This document shows positions 1-10,430 of a DNA stretch of 64,000 nucleotides, piece after piece. The translations under genes and the position numbers were made by a program. How positions within the stretch are numbered: position 1 is the first letter of the stretch; each line of letters begins with the position of its first letter. The stretch is from Corynebacterium senegalense (GTDB lineage Bacteria; Actinomycetota; Actinomycetes; Mycobacteriales; Mycobacteriaceae), in NCBI RefSeq assembly GCF_900411315.1, contig NZ_LS990887.1, positions 124,001 to 188,000 of the forward strand, read 5' to 3'. The notes beneath the pieces are model-generated. The model had not been told where the DNA came from. It saw nothing but the letters and a program-made list of their open reading frames with translations, and searched no databases.

Positions 1-98
1 GTGTCGACCCGCTGACCGACGCGCCCGCCCCCATCACGGCGGAGCAGCGCAAGGAAACCGGCGTCGACGCCAAGCCCGAGGCCGAGCCGAAGCAGTAG
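1..98 (+). CDS. aspS: Aspartyl-tRNA synthetase, C-terminal end (partial)
   Basis: Only the last 31 codons are in the window, read in the frame that closes at the TAG at 96-98. The tail reads [20 protein letters not shown] and then an acidic/lysine end, which resembles the C-terminal tail of actinobacterial AspS as I know it. The gene order that follows (phosphotransferase-like gene, rarA, alaS) also fits the corynebacterial aspS neighbourhood. The body of the enzyme is outside, so catalytic motifs cannot be checked. Confidence 0.75.
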   Translation, partial: VDPLTDAPAPITAEQRKETGVDAKPEAEPKQ

Positions 99-99
99 G

Positions 100-120
100 C
101 CGGTTTGCGCCCGGAACCGG
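100..120 (+). terminator. Weak hairpin after aspS
   Basis: CCGGTT (100-105) and AACCGG (115-120) can pair around a 9-nt loop directly after the aspS stop. There is no T-run, so it would be a weak or factor-dependent end at best. Confidence 0.25.
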
Positions 121-194
121 GGTGGGCAAAGCGGCCCTCCCCGGGCTTGCGATGTGCGAAACTGGGGTGTGAGGAACCCGTAAGGAGTGACCTG

Positions 195-1430
195 ATGGAG
201 CAGGACAACGTCGTTGCCGCGGCCGAGGACATCCTCACCCGGCGCTACGGGGGTACGCAGAAGCTTCTCGACGCCACCCGGCTGCCCGGTTCGGGCCTCG
301 CCGGGGTGTACCGGGCGAGGGTGGCCCCGAACCCGTTCCTGCAGCACCGCTCCCTCGTGGTGAAGCACTCCCCGGAGACGGGTGACGTGCTCGAGGACGC
401 GGCTTTCCTGCGGGAGGTCGTGGCGTACCAGTTCACCACCTCGCTGAGCGAGGATGTGCGGCCCGGGCCCATCCTGTTGGGCTACGACACGGCGCAGCGG
501 ATCATCATCATCTCCGATTCCGGCGACGGCGACACCCTGGAGACCCTGCTTACCTCGGGCGACGACGAGCAGCGCGTGCAGATCCTGCGCAACCTCGGCT
601 CCGCGCTGGGCCGGATGCACGCCGGCACGGCGGGCAAGGAGGAGGACTACAACGTGCTCTTCGCCCGCATGGTGCGCAGCAGGAGCGGCCAGCGCCAGGT
701 CCAGGACCTGCGTGAGCGCCTGCTCATGCACCGCATCCGCCTGGGCTCGCGGATGCTGGAGGAGTCGGGCATCGCCATCCCCGCGGAGGTGGCGGCTACG
801 GCGGAGCGGATCCACGCGCGCCTGCTGCACGGCGGCAACCGGGCGTTCACCCCCTTCGACCTCGCCCCGGACAACATCATTTACGCCGACCGGACGCAGT
901 TTCTGGACTACGAGTGGGCGGGGTTCCGCGACGTCACCTTCGACGTCGGTTTTGTCGTGGGCGGGTTCCCCAACTACGTGGCGGCCCGGCCGATCAACGA
1001 CGACGAGGCGCAGGCCTTTATCGACGCCTGGGTCCGCGAGGTCGAGGGGATGTGGCCGAACGTCCTCCACGAGGACACCCTCCACTCCAGCATCACCGCC
1101 GCGCTGATCGGCTGGGCCCTGTCCAGCGTGTCGATCCTCAACGCCAACGCCCTGGAGGAGATCGGCCAGGCGGACGCCCAGCTGGCCGAGGAGTTCACCT
1201 CAGCCGGGGCGAGCCTGGAGGCGGCGGTGAGCGCCGACGAGGACTTCGAGTTCAGCGGCGACCTGCTGCGCCCGCGCTCCGACGGCCCCTTCACGCAGGA
1301 CGAGCTGCTCGTGCGGCGCGACCTCTATGAGACCTTCGACGCGCTGGCCCGCTACGCCACGCTGGGCCGCGACCCGTCATACCTGGTGATCGCGGACTGG
1401 GCCCGCGGCGTGGCCGAGCGCCTGCGGTAG
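195..1430 (+). CDS. Phosphotransferase (APH-like kinase fold) family protein
   Basis: A 411-residue protein with the layout of the aminoglycoside/choline kinase-like fold: an N-lobe with VVKHSP near residue 55, then a catalytic-loop-like segment [10 protein letters not shown] and the metal-binding-like FLDYEWAGF near residue 235. The usual HGD is replaced by HGG, so substrate and activity are open. The ATG at 195 is chosen because AAGGAG (182-187) lies 7 nt upstream; an in-frame TTG at 105 has no such site. A gene of this family stands between aspS and rarA in other corynebacteria. The function is unknown; it is unlikely to be a true resistance gene. Confidence 0.75.
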   Translation: MEQDNVVAAAEDILTRRYGGTQKLLDATRLPGSGLAGVYRARVAPNPFLQHRSLVVKHSPETGDVLEDAAFLREVVAYQFTTSLSEDVRPGPILLGYDTAQRIIIISDSGDGDTLETLLTSGDDEQRVQILRNLGSALGRMHAGTAGKEEDYNVLFARMVRSRSGQRQVQDLRERLLMHRIRLGSRMLEESGIAIPAEVAATAERIHARLLHGGNRAFTPFDLAPDNIIYADRTQFLDYEWAGFRDVTFDVGFVVGGFPNYVAARPINDDEAQAFIDAWVREVEGMWPNVLHEDTLHSSITAALIGWALSSVSILNANALEEIGQADAQLAEEFTSAGASLEAAVSADEDFEFSGDLLRPRSDGPFTQDELLVRRDLYETFDALARYATLGRDPSYLVIADWARGVAERLR

Positions 1431-1438
1431 GGGGCGGC

Positions 1439-2773
1439 GTGCAGGAGGGACTTTTCGGCGAGGACGAGGGAGAGCGGGGCACAACCTTCTTCGAGGCCGG
1501 CCCGACCGCGCCCCTGGCGGCGCGGATGCGCCCGCGCAGCCTGGACGAGATCGCGGGTCAGCGCCATCTGCTCGCGGAGGGCAAGCCGCTGCGGCGGCTC
1601 ATCGAGGGCTCCGGGGCGGCCTCGGTGGTCCTCTATGGCCCGCCGGGCACGGGCAAGACGACCATCGCCTCGCTGATCGCGCAGGCCACGGGGCATAACT
1701 TCGTGGCGCTCTCGGCGCTGTCCTCCGGGGTGAAGGAGGTCCGCCAGGTCATCGACCGCGCACGGCGTGACCTCGCCCGCGGCGAGCGCACCGTCCTGTT
1801 CATCGACGAGGTGCACCGCTTCTCCAAAACGCAGCAGGACTCGCTGCTGGCGGCGGTGGAGAACCGGACCGTCCTGCTGGTCGCGGCGACGACCGAGAAC
1901 CCGTCGTTTAGCGTCGTTGCCCCGCTGCTGTCGCGCTCGCTGCTGCTCAAGCTCGAGTCGCTTGACGACGCCGACATCGCCGCGCTGCTCGACCGCGCCG
2001 TCGCCGACGAGCGGGGCCTCGGCGGCCGCGTCGTGCTGGAAGAGGAGGCGCGCGAGCAGCTCGTGCTGCTCGCCGGCGGGGACGCCCGGCGCTCCCTGAC
2101 CTACCTGGAGGCGGCAGCCGAGGCCGTTGATGACGGCGGCGCCATCACCCTCGACGTGGTGCGCGACAACGTCAACCGCGCCGTGGTGCGCTACGACCGC
2201 GACGGCGACCAGCACTACGACGTCGTCTCGGCCTTCATCAAGTCGATCCGCGGGTCGGACGTCGACGCCGCCCTGCACTACCTGGCGCGCATGATCGAGG
2301 CGGGCGAGGACCCCCGCTTCATCGCCCGGCGCCTGGTCATCCACGCCTCGGAGGACATCGGGATGGCTGACCCGAGCGCCCTCCAGGTGGCCACCGCCGC
2401 GGCGCAGGCCGTCCAGTTCATCGGCATGCCGGAGGGGCGCCTGCCGCTGGCGCAGGCGACGATCCATCTGGCCACCGCCCCGAAGTCGCCGGCGGTGATC
2501 CAGTCGATCACGCGGGCGCAGAACGACATCCGGGCGGGCAAGGCCGGGCCGGTGCCCGCGCACCTGCGCGACGGGCACTACGAGGGCGCTAAGAAGATGG
2601 GCAACGCAGTCGGCTACGTCTTCCCCCACGACGACCCGCGGGGCGTCGTCACGCAGCGCTACATCCCGGAGGGCCTCGACGACGCCGTCTACTACGAGCC
2701 GACCGACCACGGCAACGAGAAGCGGATCCGGGACTACATCGGCAGGCTGCGGCGGATCGTGCGGGGGAAGTAG
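1439..2773 (+). CDS. rarA: Replication-associated recombination protein A (AAA+ ATPase)
   Basis: RarA/MgsA acts at stalled replication forks and resembles clamp-loader ATPases. The 444-residue protein has Walker A GPPGTGKT (67-74), Walker B LFIDEVHR (120-127), sensor 1 TTENPSF (151-157) and an SRS arginine-finger motif near 165. The C-terminal half carries the family tetramerisation region ([29 protein letters not shown]). It starts at a GTG 8 nt after the preceding stop and is probably co-transcribed with that gene. Length is normal for the family. Confidence 0.95.
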   Translation: MQEGLFGEDEGERGTTFFEAGPTAPLAARMRPRSLDEIAGQRHLLAEGKPLRRLIEGSGAASVVLYGPPGTGKTTIASLIAQATGHNFVALSALSSGVKEVRQVIDRARRDLARGERTVLFIDEVHRFSKTQQDSLLAAVENRTVLLVAATTENPSFSVVAPLLSRSLLLKLESLDDADIAALLDRAVADERGLGGRVVLEEEAREQLVLLAGGDARRSLTYLEAAAEAVDDGGAITLDVVRDNVNRAVVRYDRDGDQHYDVVSAFIKSIRGSDVDAALHYLARMIEAGEDPRFIARRLVIHASEDIGMADPSALQVATAAAQAVQFIGMPEGRLPLAQATIHLATAPKSPAVIQSITRAQNDIRAGKAGPVPAHLRDGHYEGAKKMGNAVGYVFPHDDPRGVVTQRYIPEGLDDAVYYEPTDHGNEKRIRDYIGRLRRIVRGK

Positions 2774-2792
2774 ACCTCGCTTTCGCCGGGGG

Positions 2793-2798
2793 TAAAGT
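2793..2798 (+). promoter_or_regulatory. Candidate -10 box for alaS
   Basis: TAAAGT lies 40 nt upstream of the alaS start in the short rarA-alaS gap. No convincing -35 is visible, as is common in corynebacteria. Confidence 0.3.
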
Positions 2799-2837
2799 AG
2801 TTGCGGACTAATTGGCAACCATCCCCGGAGGACACCC

Positions 2838-5507
2838 GTGCACACACATGAGATCCGCAAGCGCTTCACCGAGCACTTCGTCAACGCAGGGCACACTGCG
2901 GTGCCGAGCGCCTCGCTGATCCTCGACGACCCGACGCTGCTGTTCGTCAACGCGGGCATGGTTCCCTTCAAGCCGTACTTCCTGGGCCAGCAGAACCCGC
3001 CCTTCGAGAACGGCACGGCCACCTCGATCCAGAAGTGCGTGCGCACCCTCGACATCGAGGAGGTGGGCATCACCACCCGCCACAACACCTTCTTCCAGAT
3101 GGCGGGCAACTTCTCCTTCGGCCAGTACTTCAAAGAGGGCGCGATCAAGCACGCGTGGTCGCTGCTCACGGGCTCGCTTGACGACGGCGGACTGGGCCTC
3201 GACCCCGAGCGCCTGTGGGTCACCGTCTTCCTCGAGGACGATGAGGCGGCCGGCATCTGGCGCGACGTCATCGGCGTGCCGGAGGAGCGGATCCAGCGCA
3301 TGGGCATGGAGGACAACTTCTGGTCCATGGGCATCCCCGGTCCGTGCGGCCCGTGCTCGGAGATCTACTACGACCGCGGCCCGGAGTACGGCAAGGACGG
3401 CGGGCCCATCGCGGACGACAACCGCTACATGGAGATCTGGAACCTCGTGTTCATGGAGTCCATCCGCGGCGAGGGCGACAAGAAGGGCAACTTCGACATC
3501 GTCGGCGAGCTGCCGAACAAGAACATCGACACCGGCATGGGCATCGAGCGCGTCGCCTGCCTGCTTCAGGGCGTAGACAACGTCTACGAGACCGACCTGC
3601 TGCGCCCCGTCATCGACGCCGCGGTGGAAATGACCGGCACCAAGTACGACGCGGGAAACAAGGCTGACGACGTCCGCTTCCGCGTCATCGCCGACCACTC
3701 GCGCACCGCCATGATGATCATCCTCGACGGCGTCACACCCTCCAACGAGGGCCGCGGCTACATCCTGCGCCGCCTGCTGCGCCGCGTGATCCGCTCCGCG
3801 CGCCTGCTGGGCGCGACAGGCACCGTGATGGAGACGTTCATGAACACGATCATGGACACCATGACGCCCTCCTTCCCGGAGATCGCCGACAACCGGGAGC
3901 GCATCCTGCGCGTCGCCCTGGCCGAGGAGCGGGCCTTCCTGAAGACCCTCGAGTCCGGCACCCACCGCTTCGACGAGGCCGCCGCGGCCGTGAAGTCCTC
4001 CGGCGCCTCCGTCCTGCCCGGCGCCCAGGCGTTCGAGCTGCACGACACCTACGGCTTCCCGATCGACCTGACCCTCGAGATGGCCCGCGAGGCCGGTCTC
4101 GACGTCGACATGGCCGCCTTCGACTCCGAGATGAAGGCGCAGCGCGAGCGCGCCAAGGCCGACAACAAGGCGAAGAAGCACCGCAACGTCGACGAGTCCC
4201 TCTACCGCGAGTGGGTGGACAACAACCCGACCGAGTTCGTCGGCTACGACATGCTCACCCACGACGGCACCGTGCTCGGCCTGGTCCGTGGCGGCGAGAA
4301 GGTCGGCGAGGTCTCCCAGGGCGATGAGGTCGAGGTCATCCTCGACGTCACCCCGATGTACGCCGAGGCCGGCGGCCAGACGGCTGACCGCGGCCGCTTG
4401 GTGATGGGCGACACCGTCCTCAACGTCACCGACGTGCAGAAGATCGGCAAGAAGCTGTGGGTGCACAAGGCGACGGTGCAAAACGGCGGGCTCGACCTGG
4501 GCTCCACGGTCACCGCGGAGGTTGACGGCGCGTGGCGCCACGGTGCCCGCCAGGCGCACACCGCCACCCACCTCATCCACGCCGCGCTGCGCCAGGTGCT
4601 CGGCCCCACTGCCGTGCAGGCGGGCTCCCTGAACAAGCCGGGCTACCTGCGCTTCGATTTCAACTACACCGAGCAGCTCACCGAGCAGCAGCTGAACGAC
4701 ATCGCCACGGTGACCAACCAGGCCGTTGACGCCGACTTCGCCGTCCACACCATCGAGACTTCGCTGGAGAAGGCAAAGGCGATGGGGGCGCTGGCGCTGT
4801 TCGGCGAGAACTACGGCAGCGAGGTCCGCGTGGTGGAGATCGGCGGGCCGTTCTCCATCGAGCTGTGCGGCGGCACGCACGTCGAGCACTCCTCCCAGAT
4901 CGGGCCCGTCGCGGTGCTCGGCGAGTCCTCCGTCGGCTCCGGCGCCCGCCGTATCGAGGCCTACTCCGGCATGGACTCGTTCCGCTACTTCTCCAAGGAG
5001 GCGGCGCTGGCCTCGGGCCTGGCCTCCGAGCTGAAGACGCCGACGGAGCAGCTCCCGGAGCGCATCGCCCAGCTCACCGAGCGGCTGCGCGCCGCGGAAA
5101 AGGAGATCGAGGCGCTGCACCGCCAGCAGCTGATGAGCCGGACAGCCGAACTCGTGTCCAAGGCCGAGACGCTCGGCACGTTCAAGGTGATCGCGCTCGC
5201 CCTGCCCGGTGCGGTCAGCGCGGGCGACCTGCGCACCGTGGCCAGTGACCTGCGCGGCCGGATGGGCACCGAAGCCGCCGTTATCGCGCTGGTCTCCGAG
5301 TCCGAGGGCAAGGTTCCCTTCGCGGTCGCCGCGACGAAGCCCGCTGTTGACGCCGGGGTGGAGGCCGGCGAGCTGGTCAAGCTGATCGGCGGGTACGTCG
5401 ACGGCCGCGGCGGCGGCAAGCCCGACCTCGCCCAGGGCTCCGGCTCCGCCCCGGAGGGGATCGAGGCCGCGCTGCGCGCGGTCCGCGAGGAGCTGGCGGG
5501 GCGGTAG
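2838..5507 (+). CDS. alaS: Alanyl-tRNA synthetase
   Basis: Charges tRNA-Ala in the cytoplasm. The 889 residues hold the class II catalytic core at the N-terminus (residues 1 to about 260), the tRNA-recognition region, the editing domain with HTATH near residue 574 and the zinc ligand motif CGGTH near 677-681, and the C-Ala oligomerisation/tRNA-docking domain ending in [11 protein letters not shown]. The start is a GTG preceded by GGAGGA at 2827-2832. Length is normal (about 880). It is followed by ruvX and mltG, the common actinobacterial order. Confidence 0.98.
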   Translation: MHTHEIRKRFTEHFVNAGHTAVPSASLILDDPTLLFVNAGMVPFKPYFLGQQNPPFENGTATSIQKCVRTLDIEEVGITTRHNTFFQMAGNFSFGQYFKEGAIKHAWSLLTGSLDDGGLGLDPERLWVTVFLEDDEAAGIWRDVIGVPEERIQRMGMEDNFWSMGIPGPCGPCSEIYYDRGPEYGKDGGPIADDNRYMEIWNLVFMESIRGEGDKKGNFDIVGELPNKNIDTGMGIERVACLLQGVDNVYETDLLRPVIDAAVEMTGTKYDAGNKADDVRFRVIADHSRTAMMIILDGVTPSNEGRGYILRRLLRRVIRSARLLGATGTVMETFMNTIMDTMTPSFPEIADNRERILRVALAEERAFLKTLESGTHRFDEAAAAVKSSGASVLPGAQAFELHDTYGFPIDLTLEMAREAGLDVDMAAFDSEMKAQRERAKADNKAKKHRNVDESLYREWVDNNPTEFVGYDMLTHDGTVLGLVRGGEKVGEVSQGDEVEVILDVTPMYAEAGGQTADRGRLVMGDTVLNVTDVQKIGKKLWVHKATVQNGGLDLGSTVTAEVDGAWRHGARQAHTATHLIHAALRQVLGPTAVQAGSLNKPGYLRFDFNYTEQLTEQQLNDIATVTNQAVDADFAVHTIETSLEKAKAMGALALFGENYGSEVRVVEIGGPFSIELCGGTHVEHSSQIGPVAVLGESSVGSGARRIEAYSGMDSFRYFSKEAALASGLASELKTPTEQLPERIAQLTERLRAAEKEIEALHRQQLMSRTAELVSKAETLGTFKVIALALPGAVSAGDLRTVASDLRGRMGTEAAVIALVSESEGKVPFAVAATKPAVDAGVEAGELVKLIGGYVDGRGGGKPDLAQGSGSAPEGIEAALRAVREELAGR

Positions 5508-5605
5508 GGCTCGGCGGGTAAGATAACAAATCGGAAACGAGACACGCCGGGCCCGTGGGCGGCGCGACAGCGCCCGCCCGCTAGCGTGGGTACCCGACCG
5601 TCATT

Positions 5606-5622
5606 GTTTCACCCGTGAAAAC
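5606..5622. promoter_or_regulatory. Dyad resembling a split parS site in the ruvX leader
   Basis: The sequence GTTTCACCCGTGAAAAC contains TTTCAC and GTGAAA as perfect inverted 6-mers separated by CC. It lies 63 nt upstream of ruvX. Each arm looks like half of the ParB site TGTTTCACGTGAAACA, but two extra central bases break the parS spacing. It could be an operator; no regulator can be named. Confidence 0.35.
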
Positions 5623-5684
5623 TGTCGCTTCGCTGCCCGTCATGCGGCCAGCGCGCCCACCACCGAGCCGCAAAGGATGAGCCC

Positions 5685-6173
5685 ATGAAAGTGCAGCCCG
5701 ACACGCCGGGCGTCGACGACCCCGGTCAGGGGCGGCGACTGGGCATTGACGTGGGCACCGTGCGCATCGGGGTGGCGGTCTCCGACCGGGACGCCAGGAT
5801 GGCCATGCCGGTGGAAACCGTCAAGCGCGTGACGGGCTTCAAGGATCGAGACGGGGCGGACATCGAGCGCCTCCTCCACCTGGTGGAGGAGTATGGGGCG
5901 GTCGAGGTGGTCGTCGGTCTGCCGCGCGACCTGCAGGGCAACGGCTCCGTCAGCGTGAAGCACGCCAAGGAGATCGCCTTCCGCATCCGCCGCCGCAGCG
6001 GCGTCGCCGTGCGGCTCGCCGACGAGAGGCTGACGACGGTCGTCGCCACTCAGGCCCTTCGTTCCGCCGGTGTCAGCGAAAAGGCTGGGCGCCGGGTCAT
6101 CGACCAAGCCGCTGCGGTGGAGATCCTGCAGTCCTGGCTCGATGGCCGACACAACAACCTTAAGGAGATGTGA
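5685..6173 (+). CDS. ruvX: RuvX/YqgF pre-16S rRNA nuclease, Holliday-junction resolvase-like
   Basis: A 162-residue RNase H-like protein. It has the N-terminal strand [15 protein letters not shown] (first catalytic Asp), [11 protein letters not shown] in the middle, DERLTTVVA, and a C-terminal D-x(2)-AAxxILQSWLD segment (second acidic site). YqgF proteins mature the 5' end of 16S rRNA in E. coli; a resolvase role was proposed from the fold. It starts at the ATG with an AAGGAT site 7 nt upstream. Its stop overlaps the mltG GTG (GTGA), so the two are translationally coupled. Confidence 0.95.
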   Translation: MKVQPDTPGVDDPGQGRRLGIDVGTVRIGVAVSDRDARMAMPVETVKRVTGFKDRDGADIERLLHLVEEYGAVEVVVGLPRDLQGNGSVSVKHAKEIAFRIRRRSGVAVRLADERLTTVVATQALRSAGVSEKAGRRVIDQAAAVEILQSWLDGRHNNLKEM

Positions 6174-7330
6174 AAATCGTGAGCTCCGGACTCAACGGCC
6201 GGCGGAGGACCCGCTCCACCGCGGTACTCGTGGCGTCGATACTGCTCATCGTCGGCCTCGTCGCCTGGATCGCGGTGGCGCGCTCCAACGGCGTCGGGGG
6301 AGACTACCGGGGCGCGGGCAACGGCGAGGAGCAGGTCGTGGAGGTCAAGGAGGGCTCCAACGTCTCCCTGCTCGGCCCGGAGCTGGAGGAGCTCGGCGTG
6401 GTCAAGTCCAACGCGGCGTTCCAGTCCGCCGCGCTGCGCGACATCAACTCCAACAACATCCAGCCTGGCTTCTACCGGCTGCAGAAAGAGATGAGCGCCG
6501 ACGCCGCCGTCGAGGCCCTGCTCGACCCGGCGAACAAGATCACCCCGCTGCAGGTCGTCGGCGGCGCCACGCTCATGGACGTCGCGGTCGTGGGGGGACA
6601 GACCCGGCTGGGCATCCTCTCGCTCATCCAGCAGGTTTCCTGCGGCGACACCCCGAGGCCCGGCTGCGTGACCGCGGAGGAGCTGCACAACGTTGCGGCG
6701 AACGCCGACCCGGCCCAGCTCGGTGTCCCGGCGTGGGCGCTCGAGACGGTCAACGCCCACGCGGGTGACCCGAAGCGGCTCGAGGGGCTGATCGCCCCCG
6801 GCGAGTACACCGTCGACCCCGGCGCGACGGCCGAGTCCATCCTCACTGACCTGATCACCCGCTCCGCGAAGGAGTATGAGTCCACCGACATCGTCGGCCG
6901 CGCCCAGGCGATCGGGCTGTCTCCCTACGAGCTGCTCACCTCGGCCTCGCTGGTCGAGCGCGAGGCGCCGGCGGGCGAGTTCGACAAGGTCGCCCGCGTC
7001 ATCCTCAACCGCCTCAAGGAGCCGATGCGCCTCGAGTTCGACTCGACGGTCAACTACGGCCTGACCTCGGTCGAGGTGGCCACCACCGACGAGGACCGCA
7101 AGCGCCCGACCCCCTGGAACACCTACGCCAAGGACGGGCTGCCGGAGACCCCGATCGCCTCGCCCTCCATCGAGGCCATCGAGGCGATGGAGAACCCCGC
7201 GGAGGGCAACTGGCTGTTCTTCGTCACCGTGGACAAGGAGGGCACGACCGTGTTCAACGACACCTTCGAGCAGCACCTCGACGACGTCAGGCGGGCGCAG
7301 GAGTCCGGCGTCCTCGATTCCGGCCGATGA
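6170..7330 (+). CDS. mltG: Endolytic murein transglycosylase MltG (YceG-like)
   Basis: A membrane-anchored lytic transglycosylase thought to end nascent glycan strands. One transmembrane helix ([16 protein letters not shown]) near residues 17-35 is followed by a LysM-like and then the YceG domain. The signature ASLVEREA places the catalytic glutamate at residue 263, and NYGLTS, TPWNTYA and [11 protein letters not shown] are conserved. The start may be the GTG at 6170 (overlapping the ruvX stop) or the GTG at 6179. AAGGAG at 6162-6167 is 2 or 11 nt away respectively, so neither is ideal. It overlaps aroE by 4 nt. Confidence 0.95.
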   Translation: MKIVSSGLNGRRRTRSTAVLVASILLIVGLVAWIAVARSNGVGGDYRGAGNGEEQVVEVKEGSNVSLLGPELEELGVVKSNAAFQSAALRDINSNNIQPGFYRLQKEMSADAAVEALLDPANKITPLQVVGGATLMDVAVVGGQTRLGILSLIQQVSCGDTPRPGCVTAEELHNVAANADPAQLGVPAWALETVNAHAGDPKRLEGLIAPGEYTVDPGATAESILTDLITRSAKEYESTDIVGRAQAIGLSPYELLTSASLVEREAPAGEFDKVARVILNRLKEPMRLEFDSTVNYGLTSVEVATTDEDRKRPTPWNTYAKDGLPETPIASPSIEAIEAMENPAEGNWLFFVTVDKEGTTVFNDTFEQHLDDVRRAQESGVLDSGR

Positions 7331-8151
7331 GCAGCGTCGCCGGCCGCGCCGCCGTCCTCGGCTCGCCCATCGCGCACTCGCTCTCGCCGGTGCTGCACAA
7401 CGCCGGCTACCGGGCGGCGGGTCTTGAGGGCTGGGAGTACACCCGCATCGAGTGCACGGCTGAGCAGCTGCCTGGCGTGGTCGCCGGGGCGGGGGATGAG
7501 TTCCGCGGCTTTTCCGTCACCATGCCGGCGAAGTTCGCGGCCCTTGAGTTCGCGGGCGAATCGACGGAGCGAGCCCGGGCGATCGGCTCCGCGAACACCC
7601 TCGTGCGCACGGGCGCGGGGTGGCGCGCCGACAATACTGACTGCGAGGGGATCGCGGGCGCGCTCGACGAGCTGCTCGGCGGCGCCCCGGTTCGCAACGC
7701 CCTCGTCATCGGCGCCGGGGGAACGGCGCGCCCGGCGCTGTGGACGCTGGGGGCGTGGGGCGTCGAGAAGCTCTGCGTGCTCAACCGCAGCGACCGCTCC
7801 AACGAGGTGCGGCCCCTCGTTCGCGGGGCCGAGGTCGACTTCGTCGGCTTCGACGCCGACATCAAGCGCTTGGCGATGGAAGCCGAGGTGATCGTCTCCA
7901 CCGTGCCCGCCGCCGCGCTGGCCCCGTACGCGGAGGAACTCGGCCACGCGCCGGTCGTCGACGTCATCTACGACCCCTGGCCGACGCCTTTGGCCACCGC
8001 GGCCGCCGCGAACGGGCACCGGACCGTGGGCGGGCTGGTCATGCTGGCCGCCCAGTCCTACTCGCAGTTCGAGCAGTTCACCGGGGTGCCCGCGCCGCGC
8101 GAGGAGATGCGCGCCGCGCTCTTCGCCCACGTCTCGGCTGGCGAGGCGTAG
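7327..8151 (+). CDS. aroE: Shikimate dehydrogenase
   Basis: Reduces 3-dehydroshikimate to shikimate. The 274-residue protein has the substrate motif SPIAHSLSPVLHN (14-26), the catalytic lysine in VTMPAKF, ADNTDCEG with the catalytic Asp, a Rossmann-type GAGGTARP and the C-terminal QSYSQFEQFTG. ATG overlaps the mltG stop (ATGA). It opens the aro cluster with aroC, aroK, aroB and aroQ downstream, although the A24 peptidase gene sits between. Confidence 0.96.
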   Translation: MSSVAGRAAVLGSPIAHSLSPVLHNAGYRAAGLEGWEYTRIECTAEQLPGVVAGAGDEFRGFSVTMPAKFAALEFAGESTERARAIGSANTLVRTGAGWRADNTDCEGIAGALDELLGGAPVRNALVIGAGGTARPALWTLGAWGVEKLCVLNRSDRSNEVRPLVRGAEVDFVGFDADIKRLAMEAEVIVSTVPAAALAPYAEELGHAPVVDVIYDPWPTPLATAAAANGHRTVGGLVMLAAQSYSQFEQFTGVPAPREEMRAALFAHVSAGEA

Positions 8152-8161
8152 GGCCCGCGCC

Positions 8162-8167
8162 TAGACT
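8162..8167 (+). promoter_or_regulatory. -10 box for a leaderless peptidase transcript
   Basis: TAGACT ends 7 nt before the GTG at 8175 and no Shine-Dalgarno sequence is present. This is the classic actinobacterial leaderless layout, with transcription starting at the first base of the start codon. Confidence 0.55.
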
Positions 8168-8174
8168 CGCCCCC

Positions 8175-8582
8175 GTGCTGATCGGGGGGTTGGTCGCCGC
8201 TGCCGTGTGGAGCGCGGCGCTCGTTGCGTTCGACCTGCGCGAGCGCAGGCTGCCGGACGCGCTGACGCTGCCGGCGGGGGCGGCGGCGCTCGCGGCGTGC
8301 CTCGCGCTGCCCGCCGGCTGGTGGGGCCTGGCCTGGCCCGCGCTCTACCTGCTGCCCCGGGGCGGCATCGGGGGCGGAGACGTCAAGCTGGCGCTGCCGC
8401 TGGGGGTCGCGGTCGCAGCGCTGGCCGGGCCGGGGTGGGTGCTGGCGGCGGTCGCGGGCGCGAGTCTGCTCACCCTGGCCGCGGCGGCGCTGGCACGGGC
8501 CGACGGGGCGCCCCATGGCCCGTCGATGCTCGCCGCCGCCTGGTTGTGCGCACTAATGGGCTATAGCGGGGGGATCTTATGA
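8175..8582 (+). CDS. Short type 4 prepilin peptidase (A24 family), catalytic half only
   Basis: A 135-residue, very hydrophobic protein with about four membrane helices. Both catalytic aspartates of A24 peptidases are present: D20 in [10 protein letters not shown] and D69 in the GxGD-type motif [10 protein letters not shown]. The N-terminal methyltransferase part of PilD-type enzymes is absent, as in many actinobacterial single-domain A24 proteins. The GTG at 8175 is chosen because of the TAGACT box 7 nt upstream; the longer open frame to the left runs inside aroE. No pilin, Tad or secretion genes are nearby, so its substrate is not evident. Confidence 0.8.
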   Translation: MLIGGLVAAAVWSAALVAFDLRERRLPDALTLPAGAAALAACLALPAGWWGLAWPALYLLPRGGIGGGDVKLALPLGVAVAALAGPGWVLAAVAGASLLTLAAAALARADGAPHGPSMLAAAWLCALMGYSGGIL

Positions 8583-8588
8583 CACAAT
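8583..8588 (+). promoter_or_regulatory. Candidate -10 box for a leaderless aroC transcript
   Basis: CACAAT ends 7 nt before the aroC ATG, and no ribosome binding site is visible in the 13-nt gap after the peptidase gene. Confidence 0.35.
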
Positions 8589-8595
8589 AAGCGCC

Positions 8596-9813
8596 ATGCT
8601 TCGTTGGACTACAGCCGGGGAATCCCACGGCCAAGCGCTCGTCGCGCTCGTTGAGAACATGCCGGCCGGGGTGACGGTCACCGCGGAGGAGATCGGCCAC
8701 CAGCTCGCCCGGCGCCGCCTGGGCTACGGCCGCGGCGCCCGCATGAAGTTCGAGGCCGACGAGCTCACGCTGCTCACCGGGATCCTGCACGGGCAGACAC
8801 TGGGCAGCCCGATCGCGATCCAGATCGGCAACACGGAGTGGCCGAAGTGGACCACCATCATGTCGCCCGCCCCGCTCGATCTCGGGGACCCGGAGGTGGC
8901 CAAGGCGATGAGCTCCGGGCGTGGTGCCCGGCTCACGCGCCCCCGCCCGGGCCACGCCGACTTCGCGGGCATGGTGAAGTACGGCTTCGACGACGCCCGC
9001 AAGATCCTCGAGCGCTCCTCCGCGCGTGAGACGGCGGCCCGGGTGGCCGCCGGCGCCGTGGCGCGCTCCTTCCTGCGCGAGGCCCTCGGTGTCGAGGTCC
9101 TCTCCCACGTCGTGTCCATCGGGGAGTCCGCCCTCTACGACGGCCCGGCCCCGGCGTTTTCCGACATCGAGGCTATCGACGCCTCCCCTGTGCGCGCCTG
9201 GGAAAAGGCCTGCGAGGAGGACATGGTTGCGCAGATCGAGGCAGCGAAGAAGGACGGCGACACCCTGGGCGGTGTGGTGGAGGTTGTCGTCGACGGCCTC
9301 CCCATCGGCCTGGGCTCCCACATTTCCGGGGAGCACCGCCTCGACGCGCAGCTCGCGGCGGCCCTCATGGGCATCCAGTCCGTCAAGGGGGTGGAGGTCG
9401 GTGACGGTTTCGCCGAGGCGCGCCGCCGCGGTTCCGCTGCCCACGACGAGATGGTGCGCGACGAGGCCGGGGTGCGCCGCGTGACCAACCGGGCCGGTGG
9501 CCTGGAGGGTGGCATGACCAACGGCGAACAGCTGCGGGTCCGCGCGGCTCTGAAGCCGATCTCGACAGTCCCGCGCGCCCTGCGCACCGTCGACATGTCC
9601 ACCGGCGCGGCGGCGACAGGCATCCACCAGCGTTCGGACGTGTGCGCGGTCCCCGCCGGCGGGGTCGTCGCGGAGGCGATGGTCGCGCTCGTTCTCGCCC
9701 GCGCGGTGCTGGAGAAGTTCGGCGGAGACAGCCTGGAGGAGGTTCGCCGCGCGGTTTCCTCGTACAATGAGTATGTTTCGGACCGCCTGGCCTTCGGAGG
9801 AGATCATGCTTGA
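8596..9813 (+). CDS. aroC: Chorismate synthase
   Basis: Converts EPSP to chorismate using reduced FMN. The 405-residue protein shows the family signatures [13 protein letters not shown] near the start, [16 protein letters not shown] near 110-127, the [14 protein letters not shown] block, and the C-terminal [17 protein letters not shown]. It begins at an ATG without a Shine-Dalgarno site and its end overlaps aroK by 8 nt. It probably forms an operon with aroK, aroB and aroQ. Confidence 0.97.
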   Translation: MLRWTTAGESHGQALVALVENMPAGVTVTAEEIGHQLARRRLGYGRGARMKFEADELTLLTGILHGQTLGSPIAIQIGNTEWPKWTTIMSPAPLDLGDPEVAKAMSSGRGARLTRPRPGHADFAGMVKYGFDDARKILERSSARETAARVAAGAVARSFLREALGVEVLSHVVSIGESALYDGPAPAFSDIEAIDASPVRAWEKACEEDMVAQIEAAKKDGDTLGGVVEVVVDGLPIGLGSHISGEHRLDAQLAAALMGIQSVKGVEVGDGFAEARRRGSAAHDEMVRDEAGVRRVTNRAGGLEGGMTNGEQLRVRAALKPISTVPRALRTVDMSTGAAATGIHQRSDVCAVPAGGVVAEAMVALVLARAVLEKFGGDSLEEVRRAVSSYNEYVSDRLAFGGDHA

Positions 9814-10390
9814 GCGTCCCGCGCACGAGGATCCGCTCGACGAAGAGTGCGAGCTTGACGACGCCACCTCGGCCGTCGTCCATTCCCGCCCCCGCGTCGT
9901 CCTGGTCGGCCCGCCCGGCGCCGGGAAATCGACGATTGGGCGTCGGTTGGCGAGCTCCCTGAACTTGCCACTGGTCGACTCGGACAACCTCATCGAAGAG
10001 GGCGAGGGCAAGCCCTGCGGCGAGGTGTACTCCGAGCTCGGCGAGGAGGGCTTCCGAGAGCTGGAGGAAACCTACGTGGCGCGCTCCCTGGCGACGGGGG
10101 GCATTGTCAGTCTCGGCGGGGGAGCGGTGCTCAACGAGATGACGCGCGCGTTGCTGCAGCCGCACACCGTGGTGTGGATCGATGTCAGCCCCGAGGAGGG
10201 GGTGCGGCGCACCGCCGGGCAGACGACGCGCCCGGTGCTCGCGGCCGCCGACCCGGCGCAGCACTACCGCGACCTGCTCGCCGCCCGGGAGCCGTACTAC
10301 CGCGAAGTGTCCGACTTCCGCGTCCGCACCGACGAGCGCCCGCCGCAGCGCGTTGTCGCGGAGGTCCTCGGGATCATCGAGTCTCTCTGA
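9806..10390 (+). CDS. aroK: Shikimate kinase
   Basis: Phosphorylates shikimate at O3. The P-loop GPPGAGKST is at residues 35-43, followed by [10 protein letters not shown] (shikimate-binding Asp) and [10 protein letters not shown]. Compared with a typical 170-residue AroK it carries an extra acidic N-terminus of about 30 residues. The ATG at 9806 is supported by GGAGGA at 9796-9801; it lies inside the end of aroC, indicating coupled translation. Confidence 0.95.
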   Translation: MLERPAHEDPLDEECELDDATSAVVHSRPRVVLVGPPGAGKSTIGRRLASSLNLPLVDSDNLIEEGEGKPCGEVYSELGEEGFRELEETYVARSLATGGIVSLGGGAVLNEMTRALLQPHTVVWIDVSPEEGVRRTAGQTTRPVLAAADPAQHYRDLLAAREPYYREVSDFRVRTDERPPQRVVAEVLGIIESL

Positions 10391-10430
10391 GCCGGCCCGG
10401 CTCACAACCACACAGCAAGGAGCGACAGCC

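Noticed and set aside
195-1430. Antibiotic resistance gene (aminoglycoside phosphotransferase)
   Set aside because: The kinase-like fold is visible, but the catalytic HGD is HGG and the gene sits in a conserved housekeeping neighbourhood.
5539-5583. Intrinsic terminator after alaS
   Set aside because: GGGCGGCGC and GCGCCCGCCC can pair only with a bulge, and no T-run follows.
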